Part shown: positions 1 to 6,580 of the stretch, piece by piece
Numbering within the stretch: position 1 is the first letter of the stretch
How the letters are laid out: each line of letters opens with the position of its first letter
Assembly (NCBI GenBank): GCA_022563215.1
Contig: JADFNT010000045.1
Coordinates: 1 to 9,156, forward strand
Reading direction: 5' to 3'
DNA from: Pseudomonadota bacterium
Lineage (GTDB): Bacteria > Pseudomonadota > Alphaproteobacteria > Rhodospirillales > Casp-alpha2
Length of the DNA: 9,156 nt
Made by a program: the position numbers and the translations under genes
The notes under the pieces: model-generated
Seen by the model: the letters and a program-made list of their open reading frames with translations, nothing else
Told to the model about the DNA's origin: nothing
The model's database searches: none

Positions 1-344
1 GGTCTTCGTCTATGTCTTCCAACATCATCTTCCATTTCCCTTCGCAGTGGTGATCCAGCCAGTCCTTTATTTCAGTGATGGAGCCGGATGTCGAGCAGGT
101 GAGGTCGTATGGTATGCTCCGGCGCTTTTTTTCTAACCGACGCTGGGGTTCCTGGCGCTTTTCCTCGCCCTCGAAGGGTTCCTCGCTTTGGCGGCGTTGT
201 TTGGTCGGCACGACGCGTCGAATCGACCGCCGAGCGTTGTTCACTGGGAAGGAACCTTTCGCGTTCGCTTGCTTTTTCCGGGCTTTCTTCGTTTTCGGGT
301 AGTTCTTCTTCACCGTCTTCGGGAAAATTCCAAACGTCGTTCAT
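1..344 (-). pseudogene. Frame-disrupted small hypothetical protein, 3' end outside the window
   Basis: The start at 344 has a good ribosome binding site (AGAGAGGAATC before ATG) and begins MNDVWNFPEDGEEELPE, a very acidic N-terminus. Read straight, this frame stops at 72, but its second half is an arginine- and proline-rich string with no protein-like character. Shifting one base forward somewhere between about 188 and 240 gives a much more convincing continuation. It contains SEEPFEGEEKRQEPQRRLEK, then a cysteine-containing stretch, then IKDWLDHHCEGKWKMMLEDI, and runs open off the left edge. I infer one gene broken by a single-base indel, either a sequencing error or a true mutation. I do not recognise the family. 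It diverges from the small ORF at 408 with a 63-base gap. A straight 90-residue reading (72-344) is the alternative and seems less likely. Confidence 0.5.
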
Positions 345-407
345 GATTCCTCTCTGGGCAAATGATCTTAGGCCAGATTATATCATCTCCCGAACCAGGG
401 TGAAATA

Positions 408-557
408 ATGGCTGCGTATCCGGCTCGACCGGCGAACGGGTTAAATGGGAAATCGCCTCAGCCGGACGTCGGTTGGATAACGGCCTCGATCAGGGACGAT
501 ATCCGGAAAGGTTTGGATAGGGAGCGGCGGGATTATTTAAGGGCCCTGATGCCTTAA
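408..557 (+). CDS. Small hypothetical protein, 49 residues
   Basis: This short ORF begins MAAYPARPANGLNGKSPQPD and ends DRERRDYLRALMP. AGGGTGA lies about six bases before the ATG and could serve as ribosome binding site. The C-terminal half (about residues 26-47) looks like one charged amphipathic helix rich in Asp/Arg pairs, whereas the first 20 residues look disordered. Base use matches the neighbouring GC-rich genes. I do not recognise it and see no membrane segment or cysteine pair. Its support is the ribosome binding site, plausible composition and the lack of any competing gene between 345 and 667. A chance ORF cannot be excluded. Confidence 0.4.
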   Translation: MAAYPARPANGLNGKSPQPDVGWITASIRDDIRKGLDRERRDYLRALMP

Positions 558-622
558 AAAAGAAATCTTGAATCTGTCCTCTCGCCAAAGCTTTTTTTTC
601 CCTCTATCAACTCGATCCCGCC

Positions 623-631
623 TGCTATGCT
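623..631 (+). promoter_or_regulatory. Possible extended -10 promoter for the 668 gene
   Basis: TGCTATGCT matches an extended -10 (TGnTATnnT) about 37 bases before the start codon at 668. No good -35 hexamer sits 17 bases upstream, so this is tentative. An eight-base T run (about 592-599) precedes it. Confidence 0.3.
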
Positions 632-667
632 TGGCCCCTTGCGGCCGGTAACCGAGGAGAACGCTTC

Positions 668-994
668 ATGCCACAGGACTTCGAAATCCGAAGCCAGCAT
701 TTCCTGAAAGAGATGGAACAGGTGATCCAGGTCGCCAACCAGGAGATTCTTTCCCAGCGGCTTCCGCCGATCACCAAGGAGAACATTCTTCCGCTGGTGG
801 TTTCGGTGGCCAGGCTGCGCAGCCAGTATCTTGCCGAGGCATTCAGGATCGCCGAAGCCGGCGCCGGCCAGGCGCCCAAGGAAGAGGAAATCAAGGCTCT
901 GAGACTTCACCGTGAGATGTATGAGGAGGCCCGGCTGGCCTTCGATGCACTTATCCATGTCATCGACCGGGGATATGTGGAATTGGGAGATTAG
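668..994 (+). CDS. Hypothetical protein, 108 residues, mostly helical
   Basis: The start is fixed by GAGGAGA eight bases upstream of the ATG. The protein begins MPQDFEIRSQHFLKEMEQVI and is predominantly alpha-helical by composition: long runs of Leu, Ala, Glu and Arg with few glycines, apart from an AGAGQAP turn near residue 64. It has no signal peptide, transmembrane segment, cysteine or recognisable catalytic motif. I see a likely helical hairpin: helix about 10-30, helix about 36-62, turn, then helix about 70-100. It is probably a soluble cytoplasmic protein. It lies 160 bases upstream of the cytochrome gene on the same strand; whether they are co-transcribed is unclear. I do not recognise the family. 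Confidence is in the gene, not in a function. Confidence 0.75.
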   Translation: MPQDFEIRSQHFLKEMEQVIQVANQEILSQRLPPITKENILPLVVSVARLRSQYLAEAFRIAEAGAGQAPKEEEIKALRLHREMYEEARLAFDALIHVIDRGYVELGD

Positions 995-1154
995 CCGAGG
1001 TCCACGACGCCACCGTCGAAATCGGCGACGCGCCGGGAGGCGGATCGGTGTTTCCCATCGCCTTTCCCCGCCAACGGGCGCAAACGGGTTATTGACGGGA
1101 TCGGCCTTGATGGCGGAAAAGAAACCATCGGCGAATGAAAACCGCCTTGCGCCC

Positions 1155-1592
1155 ATGAAAAAATCAGCCCCGCGCGCGAATGCCCTGTTGATTTCCCTGG
1201 TCCCGGCCGTTATCGGCCTGCTTTTTCTCGCCTCTCCCGCCGGCGCCGCCGGCAGCGTCGAAAAAGGCCGGGCCATCGCCGAAAAGCATTGTTCCCGTTG
1301 CCATGTGGTCGGTGCCCATAACCCGATGGGTGGGATCGGGTCCACGGCATCCTTTCAGATGATCGCCAAGATGCCGGATTACCTGGAACGCTTTCAAACC
1401 TTCTACGCGCGGCGGCCGCACCCGGCGTTCCTGCGCATTCCCGGGGTGCCGAGATGGAGCAACCTGCCGGCCTATGCCGCCGAGTTCTCCATCACCCTCG
1501 ACGAGGTGGACGACATCGTCGCCTTCGTCAAGACCCTGGAAAAAATGCCGATCCGGCGCAAAAAACGCAGGCCCCAAAACCAACGCCGATGA
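1155..1592 (+). CDS. Small exported c-type cytochrome
   Basis: Read from the ATG at 1155, this is a 145-residue protein. It has a basic start (MKKSAPRANA), a hydrophobic core (about 11-28) and a likely signal peptidase site after AGAA (about 32). The haem-attachment motif CSRCH lies at 46-50, so the mature protein should act in the periplasm after covalent haem attachment. The C-terminal helix DEVDDIVAFVKTLE (about 116-129) is typical of class I monohaem cytochromes. A clear axial methionine in the loop before that helix is missing. M69 and M73 are the only mid-protein candidates, so the sixth ligand is uncertain. The ATG at 1110 (MAEKKPSANE...) is an alternative start; neither start has a strong Shine-Dalgarno, and I chose 1155 for its normal signal-peptide length. 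The tail ends in a basic stretch (RRKKRRPQNQRR). Its stop overlaps the next gene's start as ATGA. The redox partner is unknown. Confidence 0.85.
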   Translation: MKKSAPRANALLISLVPAVIGLLFLASPAGAAGSVEKGRAIAEKHCSRCHVVGAHNPMGGIGSTASFQMIAKMPDYLERFQTFYARRPHPAFLRIPGVPRWSNLPAYAAEFSITLDEVDDIVAFVKTLEKMPIRRKKRRPQNQRR

Positions 1593-3838
1593 ACGACCTC
1601 GACGAAACCGATATCGACGCCGCCCTCGAAGACGCCCGGGGCCACCATCAGGCCGGCCGTCTGGCCGAGGCCGAGACGCTTTACCGCCGGGTCCTTGACG
1701 CCCAACCGCGGGCGGCGGCGGTGTTGAGCAAGCTGGCGGCGGCCCTGGCCGGCCAGGGCAAGCTTGATGATGCCCTGGAAGCGCTCGGCCGGGCCCTCGA
1801 CATCGACCCCGATCTCGTCGAAGCCCACAACAATCTGGGCTCCGTCCAGCAAATCCGGGGCGACCTCGAAGACGCCGCCCGATCCTACGGCCGCGCGCTG
1901 GCCATCGATCCAGGCCATGCTTCGGCCCATGTCAACCTGGGCCACGTTCTCAAACGCCAGGGGAAGCTGGAAGACGCGATCGTTTCCTACCGCCGGGCGC
2001 TGGTCATCGACCCCGGCTTCGCCGAGGCCCATAACGGCCTGGGGGTGTCGTTGCTGGTTCAGGGAAAGCCGGAAGAGGCGGCCGTTTCCTTCGAAAACGC
2101 ATTGAAGATCAATCCCCAACACGCCGAGGCCCACAACAACCTCGGCAACGTGTTGAGGAACCAGGGCCGGCTGGATGAGGCCGTGGCGTCGATTGAACGC
2201 TCCCTGGCGCTGTCGCCCAACCTGGTCGAGGCCCATATCAATCTCGGCAACGCGAGGAAGAGCCAGCGCAGAGTGGATGATGCCGCCGAAGCCTATACGC
2301 GCGCGCTTGCCATCGATCCGGCGAACCCGGAGGCGCATTGGAATTTCGCCCAGGTGCTGCTGTTGATGGGCCGGCTCGGGGAAGGCTGGGCCGAATACGC
2401 CTGGCGCACCAAATGCGAGGAATTCAGCGCCGTCAACTGGAACTTCAAGCAGCCCCTCTGGGACGGCTCGGACCTGGGAGGCGGGACGGTGCTGCTTTAC
2501 GCCGAACAGGGTTTCGGCGACACCATCCAGTTCCTCCGCTACCTGCCGATGGTTGCGGCCCAGGGGACGGATAAGGGGACGGACAAGGGAGGCGAGGTGA
2601 TCCTGCAATGCCCGCCCCAGTTGACGCGGCTGTTCGAGGCGGCGCCGGCGGCCGACGGCATCCAGTTGGTGACCGAAATCGGCGATACCCCTTTCGACCT
2701 CCAGGCGCCGCTGCACGGCCTGCCCGGCATCTTCGCCACCACGCTGGACACTATTCCCGCCGATGTCCCCTACCTGCGCCCGCCCGGGGACACCCCGCCG
2801 GCCCTGGAAACATCGGGCGGCTTCAAGGTCGGCCTGGTCTGGGCCGGCAACCCCAAACACAAGAACGACGCCAACCGTTCCATTGACTTTGAGCGATTCA
2901 CACCCCTGCTGGATATGGAGGGCGTCGATTTCTACAGCCTGCAGGTCGGCGAGCGGGGCGGCGACATCCGCAACAACCAGGCCCTGGGGGGCCTGGAGGG
3001 CAAAATCGTCGATTTGGGCAAGGACTTGGGCGACTTCGCCGCTACCGCGGCGGCGGTCGGGCAACTGGACCTGGTGATCACCGTCGATACCTCGGTGGCG
3101 CACCTGGCGGGCGCCCTTGGGGCGCCGGTGTGGACGCTTCTGCCGTGGGTGCCGGACTGGCGCTGGCTGCTGAACAGGGACGACAGTCCCTGGTATCCGA
3201 CCATGCGGTTGTTCCGCCAGCAGACGGCCGGCGACTGGGACGCCGTCATCGGTGAAGTCGTGGCGGCGCTTGGCGATCAGGCTGCGGGCGGCTCCAGACA
3301 ACCGCAAACAGGGACCGGCAGGAAATTCGTGGCCGAGATACCGTTCAAATATAACTTCCTGCGCTACAACCAATATGGGGTGCTGAAGGCCCATTGGCCG
3401 CTCAAATTCTGCCTCCTCTTCCTGTGCCGGCATATGCTGCTGCTGATCGCCCTCGTCGCCATGGGGTTCAGGGGCGGCGGCGGGCCGGAAATGACCTACC
3501 TGACGCCGCTGCTCGACAAGGCCTTCATCATTTCAGACCTGCCGGCCCTGGCGGTGTTCTATTTGATCGGCGCCCGGCGCCCGGAATCGAAAGACCTCTA
3601 CCGGTGGATATGGCGCAATGGACGCGCCCTGATCCTCGCCTCGGTGGCCATGTACCTGGGTATCGTCACGCTGCGCAACGGCCTGGTCCTTTCAAACTAT
3701 GCCGCCGTCGAATGGGTGATGATCGCCGGCAATGCCGTCGTCGCCTTCTATGCCTGGCGTTCGCAATTCATCCGCGACCTTTTCAACGAATTCCCGCCGC
3801 CGCCGGGGGAGGAAGAGGAGGCGGAGCCTGAATCCTGA
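1589..3838 (+). CDS. TPR protein with glycosyltransferase-like domain and C-terminal DUF2919-like membrane domain
   Basis: This 749-residue protein starts at an ATG overlapping the cytochrome stop (ATGA), which implies translational coupling. Residues 9 to about 244 are seven consecutive 34-residue TPRs, each ending near an (I/L)xP turn at P40, 74, 108, 142, 176, 210 and 244; an eighth partial repeat follows. Residues about 285-565 resemble the glycosyltransferase 9/41-like domain that usually follows bacterial TPRs, with YAEQGFGDTIQF (304), GLVWAGNPKHKND (415), VDTSVAHLAGALGAPVW (499) and PWVPDWRWLL (about 519). Such proteins are thought to transfer sugars to proteins or envelope glycans; the substrate is unknown. 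From about residue 590 (YNQYGVLKAHWPLKF) an unrelated domain begins. It has four predicted membrane segments (about 605-627, 643-662, 680-700, 708-726) and an acidic tail, and resembles the DUF2919/YfeZ family. The N-terminal 580 residues carry no signal peptide and should be cytoplasmic, tethered to the inner membrane. The fusion is unusual. Confidence 0.85.
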   Translation: MNDLDETDIDAALEDARGHHQAGRLAEAETLYRRVLDAQPRAAAVLSKLAAALAGQGKLDDALEALGRALDIDPDLVEAHNNLGSVQQIRGDLEDAARSYGRALAIDPGHASAHVNLGHVLKRQGKLEDAIVSYRRALVIDPGFAEAHNGLGVSLLVQGKPEEAAVSFENALKINPQHAEAHNNLGNVLRNQGRLDEAVASIERSLALSPNLVEAHINLGNARKSQRRVDDAAEAYTRALAIDPANPEAHWNFAQVLLLMGRLGEGWAEYAWRTKCEEFSAVNWNFKQPLWDGSDLGGGTVLLYAEQGFGDTIQFLRYLPMVAAQGTDKGTDKGGEVILQCPPQLTRLFEAAPAADGIQLVTEIGDTPFDLQAPLHGLPGIFATTLDTIPADVPYLRPPGDTPPALETSGGFKVGLVWAGNPKHKNDANRSIDFERFTPLLDMEGVDFYSLQVGERGGDIRNNQALGGLEGKIVDLGKDLGDFAATAAAVGQLDLVITVDTSVAHLAGALGAPVWTLLPWVPDWRWLLNRDDSPWYPTMRLFRQQTAGDWDAVIGEVVAALGDQAAGGSRQPQTGTGRKFVAEIPFKYNFLRYNQYGVLKAHWPLKFCLLFLCRHMLLLIALVAMGFRGGGGPEMTYLTPLLDKAFIISDLPALAVFYLIGARRPESKDLYRWIWRNGRALILASVAMYLGIVTLRNGLVLSNYAAVEWVMIAGNAVVAFYAWRSQFIRDLFNEFPPPPGEEEEAEPES
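2564..2587 (+). repeat. In-frame 12-base tandem duplication inside the glycosyltransferase-like domain
   Basis: GGGACGGATAAG is followed directly by GGGACGGACAAG, with 11 of 12 bases identical. It encodes GTDKGTDKG after the AEQGFGDT segment, at a surface loop between strands. The length change is a multiple of three and keeps the frame. Confidence 0.7.
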
Positions 3839-3989
3839 AACGGACATCCAAGGACTGCGGGGAATGATCCACCTCGCAATTTTCTTCTCGCCCCCAGACC
3901 TCCCAAGCCCGGCCTCAAGATCGGCCCCGGGCCGCCCGGCAACGCCGTAAAAAGGTGAAAATCCTTCCCGAAGGCCGATAATTTACTTT

Positions 3990-4007
3990 TTTCTGATATA
4001 TCGGAAA
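3990..4007. promoter_or_regulatory. 18-base palindrome, possible operator
   Basis: TTTCTGATATATCGGAAA is self-complementary at every position except one T/G pair. The core GATATATC is a perfect palindrome. It has too few G/C pairs for a terminator and looks more like a binding site for a dimeric regulator. It sits about 190 bases before the ArsR-family gene, so a link to that regulator is only a guess. Confidence 0.3.
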
Positions 4008-4010
4008 CGC

Positions 4011-4055
4011 CGGGCTGGCACCGTCGGCTCTTTCTTATTTTCTTTTATTTTCAAT
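4011..4055 (+). terminator. Weak candidate terminator of the cytochrome/TPR operon
   Basis: GCCGGG and CACCGTCGGC can pair as a four-plus-two base stem with a bulge. This is followed by a long T-rich tract (TCTTTCTTATTTTC and on). The stem is short, so terminator function is uncertain; no better one follows the stop at 3838. Confidence 0.25.
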
Positions 4056-4130
4056 CTATTAGATACAATTTGCGTCAACAGGAAGAATCGTTTCCATTGT
4101 TATTTTACAAATTTTTAATGTATTTAAGGA

Positions 4131-4159
4131 TGGAAATTACATTCATATTCCGCTATATT
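4131..4159 (+). promoter_or_regulatory. Probable promoter of the ArsR-family gene, with overlapping inverted repeat
   Basis: A -35-like TGGAAA (4131-4136) and a -10-like TATATT (4154-4159) are separated by 17 bases and lie about 40 bases before the ATG at 4200. The inverted pair AATGTA (4117-4122) and TACATT (4138-4143), 21 bases apart centre to centre, brackets the -35 element. That is where an autoregulating repressor would be expected to bind. Confidence 0.4.
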
Positions 4160-4199
4160 TGCCCTCAAACAGGGACCTATCGTCGGCTGGAGGGAAAAT

Positions 4200-4577
4200 A
4201 TGAACATTAAAAACATTCATGACAGCGCCAATCGGGCCAGCACTTTCCTGAAATCGCTGGCCAACGAAAACCGGCTGGTGATCCTTTGCGCGCTGGCCGA
4301 CGGCGAGAAAAACGTCAGCCAGTTGGAGGAAATCCTCGGCATCCGCCAACCCACCCTATCGCAGCAGTTGGCCCGGCTGCGGTCCGACAACATGGTTTCC
4401 ACCCGGCGCGAGTCGAAGCAGATTTTCTACAACCTGTCGAGCGACGAGGCCGAGTTGGTGATGGGCCTGGTATTCGAGTTGTTCTGCACCGGCGGCGACG
4501 CCGAAATGGACCTGCCGCCGAAACGGTCTTCGGATGGGGCAGCGGACGACGAGGCGGACGGCGCCGAAGCCGCCTGA
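4200..4577 (+). CDS. ArsR-family repressor of the persulfide-sensing BigR/SqrR/YgaV type
   Basis: The start has a strong GGAGGG five bases upstream. The 125-residue protein is a compact winged-helix dimer type: LANENRLVILCAL (20-32), recognition helix region IRQPTLSQQLARLR (48-61) and wing STRRESKQIFYNLS (67-80). The metal-binding ELCVCDL motif of classical ArsR/SmtB proteins is absent. Instead single cysteines sit at 30 and 96 (LFELFC), 66 residues apart. This spacing matches the cysteine pair that forms a polysulfide bridge in SqrR and BigR. By family, such proteins repress sulfide-oxidation or persulfide-detoxification genes and release DNA when persulfidated. The last 25 residues are an acidic, probably disordered tail. 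No sqr or persulfide dioxygenase gene is in view. The convergent neighbour makes sirohaem, the cofactor of sulfite reductase. The target genes are unknown. Confidence 0.88.
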   Translation: MNIKNIHDSANRASTFLKSLANENRLVILCALADGEKNVSQLEEILGIRQPTLSQQLARLRSDNMVSTRRESKQIFYNLSSDEAELVMGLVFELFCTGGDAEMDLPPKRSSDGAADDEADGAEAA

Positions 4578-4614
4578 GCACGCCTTAAACTCATTTAGAA
4601 ATAGTCAAACGCCC

Positions 4615-4639
4615 CGCCCCAGTGGCTTTTCCAGGGGCG
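4615..4639. terminator. Hairpin between convergent genes, possible bidirectional terminator
   Basis: CGCCCC (4615-4620) pairs with GGGGCG (4634-4639). An inner TGG/CCA pairs around a CTTTT loop, with an AG bulge. Only short T runs flank it on either side. Its place between the 4577 stop and the 4668 stop of the converging gene is what a shared terminator would be expected to have. Confidence 0.45.
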
Positions 4640-4667
4640 ATTTCCCTTGCCTGGTGGATGCAATCCC

Positions 4668-6566
4668 CTAGCCGCCCCCGTTATCACCGCCTTTGGGCTT
4701 GAACCACGAAAGTTTATCGCGAAGCGTCACCACGTCGCCGATGATGATGGTGGCGGGCCCGGCGAGGGCGGCGTCGGCGGCCAGGGCGGCAAGCCCTTCC
4801 AGGGCCCCGGTGATGACCTTTTGCTGGTCGCGGGTACCCTGGTCGATGATCGCCGCGGGGGTTGCCGGGTCGGCACCGTGGGCGATGAGTTTTTCGGTGA
4901 ATTCCGGCAACGACCGAAGCCCCATGTAGACGACCAGGGTCTGGCTCGGCTGGACCATCGCCTGCCAGTTAAAATCCAGCCGCTCGTCCTTCATGTGCCC
5001 GGTCACGAACATGCAGCTTTGGGCATGGTCGCGGTGGGTCAGGGGAATGCCGGCATAGGACGCGCAGCCAAGGGCCGCCGTGATCCCGGGGACGACCTGG
5101 AAAGGGATTCCTTCGGAAGACAGGGCCTCGATTTCCTCGCCGCCGCGCCCGAACACGAACGGATCGCCGCTTTTCAGCCTCAGCACCCGTTTCCCCTGCC
5201 GCGCCAAGTCGATCATCAGGCGGCTGATTTGCTCCTGGCGCAGGGCATGGTCGCCGGGTTTCTTGCCGACGAAGACCCTTTCCGCGTCGCGGCGCACCAG
5301 GTCGAGAATGCCGGCCGGCACCAGGCGGTCGTGCAGCACCACGTCGGCCCGCTGCATCAATCTGAGCGCCCGGAACGTCAGCAGGTCGGGGTCGCCGGGG
5401 CCGCTGCCGACCAGGTAGACCTCGCCTTCCGGGTTAGAGGGCCGGCCGGACTTCCGGTCCTCGGCCGCCTTGTTTAGGGTTTCGTCGAGCAGGTTGCGGG
5501 CCGCGTCTTCCTGCCCGGCGAGGATATATTCGGCGATCGGCCCGTCGATGAAATCCTCCCAGAAGCGCCGCCGCCCGGTTCCGGCGGGGACGGCGTCCCG
5601 CACCCGGTCGCGGATGGCGCCGGCGAAGCGGGCCAGCCGCCCGAGACCGGCGGGGACGAAGGTTTCCAGCCGCGCCCTCAGCACCCGGGACAGGATCGGC
5701 GCCTCGCCGCCGCTCGACACGGCGACCAGGATCGGCGAGCGGTCGATGATTGCCGGCATGATGAAGGTGCACAGCGAAAGCCGGTCGGCGACGTTGACCG
5801 GGATGCCGGCGTCCTGGGCCAGCGCCGAAACGCGGCCGTTCAGGTCCTCGTCATCGGTGGCGACGAAAACCAGGACGCGGCCCTCGAGATCGGCGGGGAG
5901 GAATTCCCGTTCCTCCAGGACGACGCCGTCCTGCTTGGCGATGTCCAGGAGCGCCGGGCCGGCCTCGATGGCGACAACGGTGACGCGGCCGCCGGCCTTG
6001 AGGACCGTCCCCACCCGGCGCGCCGCCACCTCGCCGCCGCCGACGACCAGCACCGGGCTGCATACGGGAAATACTTCTTCCTCCATTAACAGCACCGCAT
6101 CCAGGCCCGGCCATCTTCCATCGCCGTTGCGGATCTCCAAATCGATCGCCTCCCGGGCGAAATCCACCGGTCGGTCAAGCGCAGTCAGACGGATATCCAT
6201 GGAAGGATAGAGGTCGTGAAATCGGTCGAGCTTGGGTGCCAGCCACAGGATTGAGAACGAGGATGGTACGCGGATGGTGAGAACTTCCCGCTGAGCGTGG
6301 TCGTGCAGTTCCTTCGTGCCGAGAGCCAGCAGGTCGAAACCAGCGGTGAGCCGTATTCGGTATGCCTGCCCGCACTCGGTGAGATACATGCGGTTATGGG
6401 CGCGCCGAAACAACGTCAGATCGAGTTGCGCTTCCAACGCCTTCACATGCTGGCTGACGGCCGCAGGAGACACATTCAGTTCTTCGGCTGCGCGCGTGAT
6501 GCTCAGGTGCCGCGCGGCAGTCTCGAATGCGCGCAGCCAGGTGAGCGGTGGAATACGGCGACTCAT
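4668..6566 (-). CDS. cysG: Chimeric ORF: LysR N-terminus joined to siroheme synthase CysG lacking its first residues
   Basis: Residues about 172-632 are a nearly complete trifunctional siroheme synthase. The NAD-dependent precorrin-2 dehydrogenase/ferrochelatase part has VLVVGGGEVAARR (172-184), FIMPAIIDRSP and VSSGGEAP (about 283). The uroporphyrinogen-III methyltransferase part has GSGPGDPDLLT (about 386), KSGDPFVFGRGGEE (465), VPGITAA and PLTHRD. Together these convert uroporphyrinogen III to sirohaem for sulfite or nitrite reductase. Only about ten leading residues of a normal CysG are missing. Residues 1 to about 171 are instead the N-terminus of a GcvA-like LysR regulator: winged helix about 6-65 (AAEELNVSPAAVSQHVKALE), linker, and the start of the effector-binding domain ending VFPVCSP. 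That domain is cut in half, so LysR function is lost. The join is in frame. The LysR part has less GC-biased codon use than the CysG part. I infer a chimeric join or deletion rather than a functional fusion. Confidence 0.85.
   Translation of the reverse strand: MSRRIPPLTWLRAFETAARHLSITRAAEELNVSPAAVSQHVKALEAQLDLTLFRRAHNRMYLTECGQAYRIRLTAGFDLLALGTKELHDHAQREVLTIRVPSSFSILWLAPKLDRFHDLYPSMDIRLTALDRPVDFAREAIDLEIRNGDGRWPGLDAVLLMEEEVFPVCSPVLVVGGGEVAARRVGTVLKAGGRVTVVAIEAGPALLDIAKQDGVVLEEREFLPADLEGRVLVFVATDDEDLNGRVSALAQDAGIPVNVADRLSLCTFIMPAIIDRSPILVAVSSGGEAPILSRVLRARLETFVPAGLGRLARFAGAIRDRVRDAVPAGTGRRRFWEDFIDGPIAEYILAGQEDAARNLLDETLNKAAEDRKSGRPSNPEGEVYLVGSGPGDPDLLTFRALRLMQRADVVLHDRLVPAGILDLVRRDAERVFVGKKPGDHALRQEQISRLMIDLARQGKRVLRLKSGDPFVFGRGGEEIEALSSEGIPFQVVPGITAALGCASYAGIPLTHRDHAQSCMFVTGHMKDERLDFNWQAMVQPSQTLVVYMGLRSLPEFTEKLIAHGADPATPAAIIDQGTRDQQKVITGALEGLAALAADAALAGPATIIIGDVVTLRDKLSWFKPKGGDNGGG
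6048..6058. other. Junction A/B: LysR fragment to CysG
   Basis: On the minus strand, a GcvA-like VFPVCSP reads directly into VLVVGGGEVAAR. Both parent genes are expected to encode a Pro followed by a small or hydrophobic residue and Leu here (CSPALL in LysR, RPVLVV in CysG). The bases CCGGTGCTG could therefore be shared microhomology. Base composition changes visibly across the point. Confidence 0.7.
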
Positions 6567-6580
6567 GGGCCAGATAACCT

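Larger units (their letters stand above)
3839..4199. other. Intergenic region, GC-rich then AT-rich
   Basis: No convincing gene lies here. The left part (to about 3985) is GC-rich and holds small dyads: CGGCC/GGCCG at 3922-3934 and CCTTC/GAAGG at 3963-3974. Neither is followed by a T run. The right part becomes AT-rich and holds an 18-base palindrome (3990-4007), a weak terminator-like hairpin with T-rich tail (about 4013-4055) and the probable arsR promoter. Confidence 0.6.

Noticed and set aside
995..1154. TTGACG at 1102-1107 as a -35 for the cytochrome gene
   Set aside because: No acceptable -10 hexamer lies 16-18 bases downstream.
1472..3433. Very long antisense ORF (653 codons) on the minus strand
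   Set aside because: It lies opposite the TPR-glycosyltransferase gene. Its product has no recognisable domain and arises from GC-rich codon bias in the real gene.
4647..5477. Plus-strand ORF of 276 codons
   Set aside because: It is the shadow of the conserved siroheme synthase methyltransferase domain on the other strand.
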